Counted from the first letter of the stretch, positions 6,925 to 14,071 are shown. The stretch: DNA of 15,389 nt from an uncultured Bacteroidota bacterium (GCA_903888655.1 CAISUR010000353.1:1-15389); one strand, 5' to 3'. The notes: generated from the letters alone by a model not told the origin. A program made the numbers and translations.

Positions 6925-9681
6925 ATGGTACATTCAACTTTTATTCAGCGAATAGCACAAGTTATTTTAAATGATTATTCCGATACATTATCCGATACTA
7001 TAATTATTTTACCCAATAGAAGAGCCAAAGTTTTCCTTATTGAAGCTTTAAAAAATCAATCCGACAAAACCATTTTTGCTCCCGAAATAATCAGTATTGA
7101 GGATTTTGTTCAAAATATTGCTGGGATTCGTTCCATTGACAGTGTAGTATTGCTTTTTGAATTTTATACTATTTATTTAGAGATTACAGAAAAAGATAAA
7201 GAATCGTTTGAAACCTTCGCCAATTGGGCAAAAACATTGCTTCAAGACTTTAACGAAATTGATCGGTATTTATTAGACCCCGATAAGATTTTAAAGTATC
7301 TAGAAAATATCAAAGAAGTAGAACATTGGGCAGTTGATAGTACTAAGCGAACAGAACTTATTGAGAACTACCTTGTTTTTTGGAAAAAACTTCCACTATA
7401 TTATCATTCGCTATACCAATACTTACTTCAAAAAGGAGTGGGTTATCAGGGCTTAATTTATAGAGAAGCTGTTTATAATCTTAGTCACTTTTCAGAATCT
7501 GTAACAGAGAAGAAATTTGTTTTCGCCGGATTTAATGCACTCAATCAAGCGGAAGAGAGAATAGTACAACATCTTTTAGCGGTTGATAAAGCCAAGATTT
7601 ATTGGGATATTGACGAAACGTTTTTAAAGGATAGCTTTCACGATGCAGGACTTTTTCAACGCCGATTCAAGTCAGAATGGCCGTTTTATAAAACTCATCC
7701 ATATGAATGGATTTCAGCAGATTATCAGCAAGAAAAGAACATTCAAGTTATTGCTACACCAAAATCGATTGGTCAAGCTAAAATTGTTGGTGATATCATA
7801 CAGAAACACAGTAACGCCAATAATAGACAACTTCAAAACGTAGCAATTGTACTTGGTGAAGAAAGTTTGTTGCTGCCCATTTTGTATTCATTACCAAGCA
7901 ACATAGATGCACTAAATATTACAATGGGATTTTCGAGTAAAAATAATCCAGCTCAGCTTTTGATGGCAAAGTTGTTTAAAATGCACACCAATGCCTTGTC
8001 TAGAAATGCTTCGAGCTATGTTTTTTATTATAAAGATGTTTTAGATATTTTGACGCATCCTTTAATTGAATCTAATATCAATGCCAAAGAATTAGTAAAT
8101 CGAATTATTCAAAACAATTACACCTTTATTCTTCAAAAACGAATTCTAGAATTACAAGAAAATCAGAATGAGTTGTTCCAATTATTATTTCAAAAATGGG
8201 ACATAAGTTCCGTAAAAGTTCTTGAAAATTTATCACAGATTTTATTGATTATTAAGTCGAATTTGAGTCGTGATCATGAAGAAGAAAAAATCACAAATGC
8301 CTTTGTATATTCTATTTTCAAAGTAATTAATCAATTGATTTCTTATTTTTCATCACACTCTAGTATTGATAATATCGAAACACTTTATGCTATTTATAAA
8401 CAAGTAATTGACGTGGCTGAAGTGTCTTTTGAAGGCGAACCGCTAAACGGATTACAGATAATGGGGGTTCTTGAAAGTCGTGTATTAGATTTTGAAACAG
8501 TAATCATCACTTCAGTAAATGAAGGCAAATTCCCAGCGGGTAAAAGTATGAATTCCTTTATTCCGTATGATGTCAAACGTGAATATGGTTTACCAACATA
8601 TAAAGAAAAAGACGCCATTTACACCTATCACTTCTATCATTTATTGCAACGGGCTAAAAATGTGTATTTACTTTACAATTCTGATAGTGAAGGTTTGGAT
8701 GCCGGCGAAAAAAGCCGTTTCATTACACAATTGGAAGTCGAAAAACAACCCAAACACAACTTGACTTTTCAAACGTTTAACGCCGATGTGCCTGAAATTG
8801 CACATCAACCTAATATAGTCCGTAAATCAGAAAGTGTGTTGCTGCGATTGAAAGAAATTGCCGAAAAAGGATTTTCGCCTTCGTCATTAACAACTTATAT
8901 TCGAAATCCAATTCAGTTTTATTTTCAACGAATTCTGCGCATTTCAGAAACCGATGAGGTGGAAGAAAACATTGCAGTAAATACACTGGGAACCATTATT
9001 CACGGTGCTTTGGAGGAATTATACAAACCTTTTATTGGTAAAATTTTAATTGAAAATGATTTAAAAATTGCCATCAAAAACATCGAAGAAGAAGTGTTGA
9101 AACAATTCAAAGAAGTGTACAAAGAAGGCGACATTAAAAAAGGAAGAAACCTTTTAGCGTATGAAGTTGCCAAACGAAATGTACTGAACTTTTTAAAATT
9201 AGAATTAGAATCAATTCAAAACGGCGATAAAATTCAGATTATTGCTTTAGAAAAACATTTGGAACGAACTTTACATCATCCGAATTTGCCATTTTCTGTA
9301 AAAATTGCCGGAAATGTTGACCGCATTGAAAACCGAAACGGCAAAATTAGAATCATCGATTACAAAACAGGTAAAGTAGATAAACCAAGCGTAACTTTAA
9401 AATCGTGGAATGGTTTAACAGAAGACATTAAAAACGATAAAATCATCCAAATTCTTGCCTACGCATTCATGTATGAAGAAGAAGCAAAAGGTTTAGAGAT
9501 TGAAGCCGGAATCATTTCGTTTAAAAACTTAAAAGCTGGATTTTTACCATTCAATTTTAAAGTCGATAAAGAAGAAACTAATGTCATTTCGAGTCAAATC
9601 ATGGAAAATTATCTCGAAGAAATTGTAGTTTTATTAAATGAAATTTTGAATGTTGATGTGGCTTTTGAGGAGAAGGTTTAA
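6925..9681 (+). CDS. addB: AddB-like PD-(D/E)XK nuclease, partner of the AddA-like helicase
   Basis: A 918-residue protein with the layout of AddB: an inactivated helicase-like N-terminal half and a RecB-family nuclease at the C-terminus. The N-terminus IIILPNRRAKVFLIEAL (26-42) is the degenerate equivalent of a Walker A region, lacking GKT, as in many AddB proteins. VIITSVNEGKFPAG, near the middle, matches the motif common to AddB and inactivated RecC-type helicases. The nuclease has H693 (TIIHGALEEL), D799 (NVDRIE), D812 and K814 (IIDYKTG), Q842 and Y846 (QILAY), so it looks catalytically competent. I find no cysteine anywhere; the usual SxLxxYxxCP motif reads SSLTTYIRNP, with N661 at the cysteine position, so the canonical 4Fe-4S cluster cannot form. 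No promoter is visible in the 64 bases before it, and a terminator sits just upstream. Confidence 0.85.
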   Translation: MVHSTFIQRIAQVILNDYSDTLSDTIIILPNRRAKVFLIEALKNQSDKTIFAPEIISIEDFVQNIAGIRSIDSVVLLFEFYTIYLEITEKDKESFETFANWAKTLLQDFNEIDRYLLDPDKILKYLENIKEVEHWAVDSTKRTELIENYLVFWKKLPLYYHSLYQYLLQKGVGYQGLIYREAVYNLSHFSESVTEKKFVFAGFNALNQAEERIVQHLLAVDKAKIYWDIDETFLKDSFHDAGLFQRRFKSEWPFYKTHPYEWISADYQQEKNIQVIATPKSIGQAKIVGDIIQKHSNANNRQLQNVAIVLGEESLLLPILYSLPSNIDALNITMGFSSKNNPAQLLMAKLFKMHTNALSRNASSYVFYYKDVLDILTHPLIESNINAKELVNRIIQNNYTFILQKRILELQENQNELFQLLFQKWDISSVKVLENLSQILLIIKSNLSRDHEEEKITNAFVYSIFKVINQLISYFSSHSSIDNIETLYAIYKQVIDVAEVSFEGEPLNGLQIMGVLESRVLDFETVIITSVNEGKFPAGKSMNSFIPYDVKREYGLPTYKEKDAIYTYHFYHLLQRAKNVYLLYNSDSEGLDAGEKSRFITQLEVEKQPKHNLTFQTFNADVPEIAHQPNIVRKSESVLLRLKEIAEKGFSPSSLTTYIRNPIQFYFQRILRISETDEVEENIAVNTLGTIIHGALEELYKPFIGKILIENDLKIAIKNIEEEVLKQFKEVYKEGDIKKGRNLLAYEVAKRNVLNFLKLELESIQNGDKIQIIALEKHLERTLHHPNLPFSVKIAGNVDRIENRNGKIRIIDYKTGKVDKPSVTLKSWNGLTEDIKNDKIIQILAYAFMYEEEAKGLEIEAGIISFKNLKAGFLPFNFKVDKEETNVISSQIMENYLEEIVVLLNEILNVDVAFEEKV

Positions 9682-9749
9682 CCACAATGGCACAAGGTTT
9701 TTTAGAAAAGTCCGCAAAAGAAAGAAATGAAATTTTAAAAAAAGTTATG

Positions 9750-9775
9750 AAAAGCATCGCAAACTTTGCGCTTTT
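9750..9775. terminator. Possible terminator between convergent genes
   Basis: The 111-base gap between addB and the convergent hydrolase gene holds an inverted repeat: AAAAG, a 3-base bulge, CGCAAA, one central base, TTTGCG, CTTTT. On the plus strand it leads into T-rich sequence, and on the minus strand into A/T-rich sequence with a run of seven T further on. It could end transcription from both sides. The stem is imperfect and its centre tight. Confidence 0.45.
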
Positions 9776-9796
9776 TCTATGCTCCTTCGCGGTTAA
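9762..9796. repeat. Possible interspersed intergenic repeat, copy 2
   Basis: The phrases AACTTTGCGC and CTTCGCGGTTAAA resemble GACTTTGTG and CTTCGTGGCAAAA in the addA-kbl gap, differing mainly by C/T changes. The end of this segment supplies the TAA stop of the hydrolase gene on the minus strand (TTA at 9793-9795). It overlaps the terminator-like inverted repeat. Confidence 0.35.
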
Positions 9797-10575
9797 ACCC
9801 CTTTAAAAAACTCCAACAATACCTTCATCAATTGTTTTTTGTTTTCAAGATGACTCATGTGCCCGTCGGCAAACGACTTGAGTTGAACTTTGGTGCCATC
9901 AATTTGTTCGAGGTTGTCTCCATAAATCAAGACGCCGTCTTTTTTACCCAAGATCAACAGAATAGGATAAGGCGCAAAATGCAAAATCACTTCCCTATCA
10001 TTTCTAATTTTCATCCCTTCTAACGCGGCAACCACTCCTTGTAACGGAGTTTTTAGGGCTTCCAGTTTTACCCGTTCTATTTGTTCTGCCAAACGGTCGC
10101 GGTTGTCTTCGCTAAATAAATTGGCAATACTCATGCGCACAAACGCCGAATAATTTTGCTTTACGGCTACAATGGCGCGATCGCGATTGCGTTTGCGCTC
10201 GTCACTATCGGCGCGTGAAGTCGAGTTCAATAACACCAAACCTTTCATGGTATCGGGATACAATTCGGCGAAAGCCAACGCCACATAACCGCCCATCGAA
10301 TGCCCTACCAAAATGGCTTTTCTAATTTTCAATTCGTGCAATACGTGATGCACCATATCGGCTTGGTCTTCCATCGAATGCACATAACCCAAACACTCGG
10401 TTTGCCCATGGCCCAATAAATCGATCGTAATCACCCGATATTTTTTAGAAAACTCGGGCACAAAGTCATCCCACATCAATTGATTTTCCAAAAAACCATG
10501 CAATAGCACTACTACCGTGCCTTTGCCTTGCTCGGAGTAAGCTATTTTGGTGTTTTTGAAGATAGTGGTTTTCAT
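9793..10575 (-). CDS. Alpha/beta-fold hydrolase
   Basis: A 260-residue cytoplasmic hydrolase with a complete catalytic triad: nucleophile S93 in the elbow GHSMGG, D213 in LILGKKDGV, and H239 in DGHMSH. HGF at 26-28 supplies the oxyanion hole and DLLGHGQTE (52-60) is the typical loop. The cap region (about 125-185) is rich in charged residues. Family resemblance is to the MhpC/MenH-like esterase and C-C hydrolase group, but the substrate cannot be told. GC content is about 47-52% in four 60-base blocks I counted by hand, far above the addB block I counted beside it (23%). It lies downstream of pepP on the same strand, but a terminator-like hairpin and its own promoter separate them. The start is supported by a TACTTTTG element that ends five bases before the ATG. 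Confidence 0.88.
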   Translation of the reverse strand: MKTTIFKNTKIAYSEQGKGTVVVLLHGFLENQLMWDDFVPEFSKKYRVITIDLLGHGQTECLGYVHSMEDQADMVHHVLHELKIRKAILVGHSMGGYVALAFAELYPDTMKGLVLLNSTSRADSDERKRNRDRAIVAVKQNYSAFVRMSIANLFSEDNRDRLAEQIERVKLEALKTPLQGVVAALEGMKIRNDREVILHFAPYPILLILGKKDGVLIYGDNLEQIDGTKVQLKSFADGHMSHLENKKQLMKVLLEFFKGV

Positions 10576-10580
10576 GGTTG

Positions 10581-10613
10581 CAAAAGTAGAATTTTTTAAA
10601 TTCGAATTACTAA
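10581..10613 (-). promoter_or_regulatory. Promoter of the hydrolase gene, probably giving a leaderless mRNA
   Basis: On the minus strand TACTTTTG (10588 to 10581) is identical to the -7 element of the OmpA promoter. A weak -33 candidate TTAG lies 21 bases upstream (10613 to 10610). Only five bases separate the -7 element from the ATG at 10575, so the transcript should start at or next to the start codon. Confidence 0.55.
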
Positions 10614-10622
10614 TTCTAAGAA

Positions 10623-10669
10623 CACAGATTCGAGAAATTTTAAAATTATTATAATTTCTCGAATCTGTG
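10623..10669. repeat. Perfect 17-bp inverted repeat in the pepP-hydrolase gap
   Basis: CACAGATTCGAGAAATT (10623-10639) and its exact complement (10653-10669) flank a 13-base A/T loop. The left arm contains ATTCGAGAAATT, which differs by one base from ATTCGTGAAATT in the addA-kbl gap. A stem of this length could act as a transcript processing signal or second terminator, but neither strand has a T run directly after it. It may equally be a decayed mobile or REP-like unit. Confidence 0.6.
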
Positions 10670-10676
10670 GTTCAAT

Positions 10677-10736
10677 AAAAAAACGGCTCACTTTCGCACT
10701 CGAGCCTGAAAGGCGAACAGAGCGAAGCTAAACCGT
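10677..10736 (-). terminator. Terminator-like hairpin after pepP
   Basis: On the minus strand, 32 bases after the pepP stop, a long imperfect stem (10736-10722 with 10697-10683; 11 of 15 positions pair) ends in GAGCCGT followed by seven T (10683 to 10677). The interior contains alternative pairings: GGCTC with GAGCC, GCCT with AGGC, and TTCGC with either of two GCGAA copies. It is likely the pepP terminator. Confidence 0.6.
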
Positions 10737-10768
10737 CTATTTTAATGTTATTTTCTTTTTTTTCTAAA

Positions 10769-12061
10769 TTAAGAATTCATTATCGATTCAATCTCCTCCA
10801 CCTCAATCGGAATGTTGCGCATTAAGTTGAACGCTTCTCCTTTTTCTTGAATGACCATATCGTCTTCAATACGAATTCCGAAACCTTCTGCTGGAATGTA
10901 AATTCCTGGTTCAACGGTAAACACCATATTGGCTTGCATCGGTTCGTGTAATAATCCGTAGTCGTGCGTGTCTAATCCCATGTGGTGGGACGTGCCGTGC
11001 ATGAAGTATTTTTTATACGCCGGCCAATCTGGATTTTCATTTTGTACATCGGCTTTGTCAATCAATCCCAAACCTAACAATTCAGAAGTCATTACTTTGC
11101 CCACTTCAACATGATATTGTTTCCACAATGTTCCAGGCACTAACATTTTGGTCGCTTCGTTTTTTACACGCAACACCGCATTGTAGACTTCTTTTTGTCT
11201 ATCGCTAAAACGTCCCGAAACCGGAACCATCCGCGTCATATCACTAGAATAATTGGCATATTCGGCACCTACATCCAACAAAATCAAATCGCCGGCTTTA
11301 CATTGTTGGTTGTTTTCGATATAATGTAACACATTGGCGTTGTTACCCGAAGCGATGATGGGTGTGTAAGCAAAACCTTTGGAACGATTTCTTAAAAATT
11401 CGTGCGCAAATTCGGCTTCAATTTCATATTCCATTACGTTGGGTTTCACAAAATTCAAGATTCTGCGGTAGCCTTTTTCGGTAATATTACAGGCTTCTTG
11501 AATCAAATCGATTTCTTCGCTTTCTTTTACCGAACGCAAACGTTGCAAAATAGGATTCGATTTTTCGACTTTATGCGCTGGATAATTTTCTTTCCACCAT
11601 TTGATGAAACGCGCTTCACGAGTTTCGGTTTCAATAGTAGCACGGTAATGCTCGTTGGTGTTGATGTATATCGTATCGGCATACGTCATCACTTCTTTTA
11701 AGGTTTTGTGAAAATCTTGCAACCAAATTACCGTTTTCACGCCCGAAACTTCAAACGCACGATCTTTAGTGAGTTTTTCACCTTCCCAAATGGCAATGTG
11801 CTCGTTGGTTTCTTTTAAGAATAAAATCTCCTTCAAATTATCATACGGAGCATCCGGAAAAAGCAACAAAATACTTTCTTCTTGATCTACACCAGATAAA
11901 TAAAAGATATCGCGGTGTTGCGCAAACGGCAAGGTTGAATCGGCAGAAACGGGGTAAATATCATTCGAATTGAAAACAGCAACACTATTGGGCTTCATTT
12001 GTGCCGTGAATTTCGCTCTGTTTTTAATAAACAAATCACGGTCTATTTGATGGTATTTCAT
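10769..12061 (-). CDS. pepP: Xaa-Pro aminopeptidase (aminopeptidase P)
   Basis: A 430-residue metallopeptidase of family M24B that removes the N-terminal residue from peptides whose second residue is proline. The N-terminal creatinase-like domain (about 1-175) precedes the pita-bread catalytic domain. All five metal ligands are present with family spacing: D263 (LLDVGAEY), D274 (YSSDMTR), H359 (HGTSHHMGLDTHD), E384 (TVEPGIY) and E399 (GIRIEDD), matching D260, D271, H354, E383 and E406 of E. coli PepP. It has no signal peptide, so it is cytoplasmic. It is divergent from the ChaN-like gene. GC content (38-47% in three blocks counted) is higher than in the plus-strand genes. The start is supported by a -7 element about 22 bases upstream and by the normal N-terminus MKYHQIDRDLFIKNR. 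Confidence 0.93.
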   Translation of the reverse strand: MKYHQIDRDLFIKNRAKFTAQMKPNSVAVFNSNDIYPVSADSTLPFAQHRDIFYLSGVDQEESILLLFPDAPYDNLKEILFLKETNEHIAIWEGEKLTKDRAFEVSGVKTVIWLQDFHKTLKEVMTYADTIYINTNEHYRATIETETREARFIKWWKENYPAHKVEKSNPILQRLRSVKESEEIDLIQEACNITEKGYRRILNFVKPNVMEYEIEAEFAHEFLRNRSKGFAYTPIIASGNNANVLHYIENNQQCKAGDLILLDVGAEYANYSSDMTRMVPVSGRFSDRQKEVYNAVLRVKNEATKMLVPGTLWKQYHVEVGKVMTSELLGLGLIDKADVQNENPDWPAYKKYFMHGTSHHMGLDTHDYGLLHEPMQANMVFTVEPGIYIPAEGFGIRIEDDMVIQEKGEAFNLMRNIPIEVEEIESIMNS

Positions 12062-12083
12062 GGTAAAATTCTATTTAGTGTTT

Positions 12084-12091
12084 CAAAAGTA
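12084..12091 (-). promoter_or_regulatory. -7 promoter element of pepP
   Basis: TACTTTTG on the minus strand (12091 to 12084) is an exact TAnnTTTG match. It predicts a start near 12077-12079 and a leader of about 16-18 bases. No clear TTTG lies at the -33 position. Confidence 0.5.
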
Positions 12092-12130
12092 GCAAGAATA
12101 TGCAGAAACTTGGTTAAAAGCAGTATAAAA

Positions 12131-12161
12131 TTTGTTCGAAATTCAAAAAAGTATAACTTTA
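12131..12161 (+). promoter_or_regulatory. Promoter of the ChaN-like gene
   Basis: TTTG at 12131-12134, a 19-base spacer and TAACTTTA at 12154-12161 match the Bacteroidota promoter in all but the last base of the -7 box. Transcription would start near 12167, about 10 bases before the ATG at 12177. It lies in the 115-base divergent region shared with pepP. Confidence 0.55.
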
Positions 12162-12176
12162 TAAAAATTTTCAGTT

Positions 12177-13028
12177 ATGAAAAACTATTTCTTTTTAACG
12201 GTGTTGCTTTTTTCTGTTGTGCTAACGGCTCAAGACAAAAAAGCCTACCAATTGTTTGATAAAAACGGAAAGAAAGTTACCTATAAAAAACTATTGAAAT
12301 CTGCCGAAGCCACGCAAGTTATACTGTTTGGAGAATACCACAACAACCCTATTTCGCATTGGTTGGAATTGGAATTGACCAAAGATGTTGCTGCAGACAA
12401 GCCCATTGTTCAAGGTGCCGAAATGCTCGAAGCCGACAACCAAAAGCAATTGAATCAATATTTAAACGGAGAAATCGACCAAAAAAAGTTAGATTCTACG
12501 GCACGATTATGGCCAAATTACAAAACCGATTACAAAACGTTAGTTGATTTCGCTAAAGAAAATAAATCACCTTTTGTAGCTACCAATATTCCACGACGCT
12601 ATGCCGCAATGGTCTCTAAAAAAGGGTTTGAAGGTTTACAAACTTTAACCGAAGAAGAAAAATCGTGGATGGCACCACAACCTATTCCATATGACGCTAA
12701 TCTTCCGGGTTATGTTGCCATGATGAAAATGATGGGAGATCATGCGAGTCCGAATATGCCCAAAGCGCAAGCCATTAAAGACGCTACGATGGCGTATTTT
12801 ATCCATACCAATTTAAAAGAAGGAAGTGTTTTTATCCACTACAACGGCAGTTATCATTCTGATAATTTTGAAGGCATTAGTTGGTATTTAAAAGCGTATC
12901 ATCCAAATCTGCAAATTGTCACCATATCCACAGTAGAACAAAAAGTAATAGATAAATTAGAACCAGAAAATTACAATAAAGCCAACTATATTCTCGTTAT
13001 TGATGAAGATGTGACAAAAACGTATTAA
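12177..13028 (+). CDS. ChaN/Tiki-superfamily secreted protein (haem-binding uptake type)
   Basis: A 283-residue protein of the ChaN-like branch of the Tiki/EreA superfamily; characterised members bind haem and are linked to iron uptake. A signal peptide ends probably after VVLTA (18/19). There is no lipobox cysteine, unlike ChaN of Campylobacter, so the mature protein is expected to be soluble in the periplasm or secreted. Conserved family residues are visible: FGEYHNNPISH (51-61, with E53 and H55), GAEML (E82), ATNIPRRYA (N137, R140) and HYNGSYHSD (H221, G224, H227). The glutamates and histidines form the family's presumed metal or haem site; whether this member binds haem is inference. It has its own promoter, and the lipoprotein gene follows after 67 bases in the same direction with no terminator evident. 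Confidence 0.8.
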   Translation: MKNYFFLTVLLFSVVLTAQDKKAYQLFDKNGKKVTYKKLLKSAEATQVILFGEYHNNPISHWLELELTKDVAADKPIVQGAEMLEADNQKQLNQYLNGEIDQKKLDSTARLWPNYKTDYKTLVDFAKENKSPFVATNIPRRYAAMVSKKGFEGLQTLTEEEKSWMAPQPIPYDANLPGYVAMMKMMGDHASPNMPKAQAIKDATMAYFIHTNLKEGSVFIHYNGSYHSDNFEGISWYLKAYHPNLQIVTISTVEQKVIDKLEPENYNKANYILVIDEDVTKTY

Positions 13029-13095
13029 ATTAGCTAAATATTTTTTTTAAAAATTACAGTATTTAAAAATTAATCGAGATTAAAATTTATTGAAC

Positions 13096-13974
13096 ATGAA
13101 AAAAATAGTAATAATATTCGTCTTTTTTGTAACCAGCATTTCTTTGTTTTCTTGCGAAGATGCAGATGATAAAGCTGTACCACCAAAATTGATTATTAAA
13201 TTCAAGTTTGATCCAACTCAAGCTCGATTGAATAACTTAGGACAACCATCTACATTGCCAGCTGGACATGCGGCGCAATCTCCAATTTTTAATACCATTT
13301 CCTCTCATTATATTGAATTTGCACCAAATGCCAATACACAATTGGGAGCAGGTCAAATTGTTTATCATGGTGCAGAAACCAATCAAGGAGGAGATAATGC
13401 GATTGATTTTAGTCAGGCTAAAATTGTCGCTGAAGGAGAAACATTTCTTGAAATTCCATTAAGTCAATTGGCTGCCGGAACTTATCAATGGATGCGCGTT
13501 TCGTTGTCTTATGAAAATTTTCAAATTAATATTAGAAAGCCAGATTCAAGTTTTGAATACCCTGGCACATTAGCCAGTTTTGTTGGATTTAATACTTACA
13601 TCGGAACTCATTCTATTGGAAATGTGTTTTTTCCAGTAAATGCCAATAAGCCTCAAGGGTATTGGGAATTTGCATTGAATGATTATCCTTATTCGGCATC
13701 AGGACAAGCTCCTGCGGGCGCAACAACGGTTCCAAACCCGATTGCAGCCACATCGCCTATTCCTTTAAACTCATGTGTTGTTACGGGACAATTTTCTGCA
13801 CCATTAACCATTACGGGAATTGAGAAAAAAGATGTAGTAATAACCCTATCATTATCTACCAATAATAGCTTTGAATGGATAGATACTAATGGAAATGGAA
13901 AATATGATCCATCTCAAGGAGAAACTGTTGTTGATATGGGTTTGCGAGGATTAATTCCTACTTATACTAAATAG
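13096..13974 (+). CDS. Uncharacterised lipoprotein
   Basis: A 292-residue protein that I do not recognise. The N-terminus MKKIVIIFVFFVTSISLFSC is a lipoprotein signal peptide, with C20 as the lipidated residue (box LFSC). The acidic EDADD directly after it resembles the acidic export signals that send Flavobacteriaceae lipoproteins to the cell surface. The rest is beta-rich, with many aromatic and Gly/Pro turns. Near the end, D263-T-N265-G-N267-G-K-Y-D271 is a calcium-loop-like motif of the DxNxNGxxD type. I chose the ATG at 13096 because the in-frame TTG at 13090 adds only two residues and weakens the signal peptide start. No promoter is apparent in the 67 bases upstream, so it may be co-transcribed with the ChaN-like gene. 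No homologue with known function can be named. Confidence 0.8.
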   Translation: MKKIVIIFVFFVTSISLFSCEDADDKAVPPKLIIKFKFDPTQARLNNLGQPSTLPAGHAAQSPIFNTISSHYIEFAPNANTQLGAGQIVYHGAETNQGGDNAIDFSQAKIVAEGETFLEIPLSQLAAGTYQWMRVSLSYENFQINIRKPDSSFEYPGTLASFVGFNTYIGTHSIGNVFFPVNANKPQGYWEFALNDYPYSASGQAPAGATTVPNPIAATSPIPLNSCVVTGQFSAPLTITGIEKKDVVITLSLSTNNSFEWIDTNGNGKYDPSQGETVVDMGLRGLIPTYTK

Positions 13975-14023
13975 TTTGTTTAATAAAAAAGTAATTTTTC
14001 GATTCTATAAAGTCTTGACAATC

Positions 14024-14051
14024 AACAATTGTTAAACTCACTTTAAACTCA
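14024..14051. promoter_or_regulatory. Palindrome and tandem direct repeat upstream of sdhC
   Basis: The 10-base palindrome AACAATTGTT (14024-14033) runs into two exact copies of TTAAACTCA (14032-14040 and 14043-14051), 11 bases apart from start to start, that is one helical turn. They lie about 60-80 bases before the predicted sdhC transcription start, a usual place for an activator that binds side by side on one DNA face. No regulator is known to me for this sequence. Confidence 0.4.
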
Positions 14052-14071
14052 TTATAAATTATAGCGAAAAG

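Noticed and set aside
890..9681. Idea that the helicase, acetyltransferase and nuclease form a phage-defence system
   Set aside because: The domains match AddAB recombination nucleases fully, the neighbours are housekeeping genes, and no mobile or defence-island marker is present.
9766..10023. Plus-strand open frame over the end of the hydrolase gene
   Set aside because: It overlaps the catalytic C-terminal half of the hydrolase on the opposite strand and its product shows no family features.
10177..10184. GCGATCGC octamer resembling the cyanobacterial HIP1 motif
   Set aside because: I noticed only one copy, in a GC-rich coding stretch; chance occurrence is the simpler explanation.
13090..13095. 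TTG start two codons upstream of the lipoprotein ATG
   Set aside because: It adds only Met-Asn before a signal peptide that starts normally with MKK at 13096; ATG is strongly preferred.
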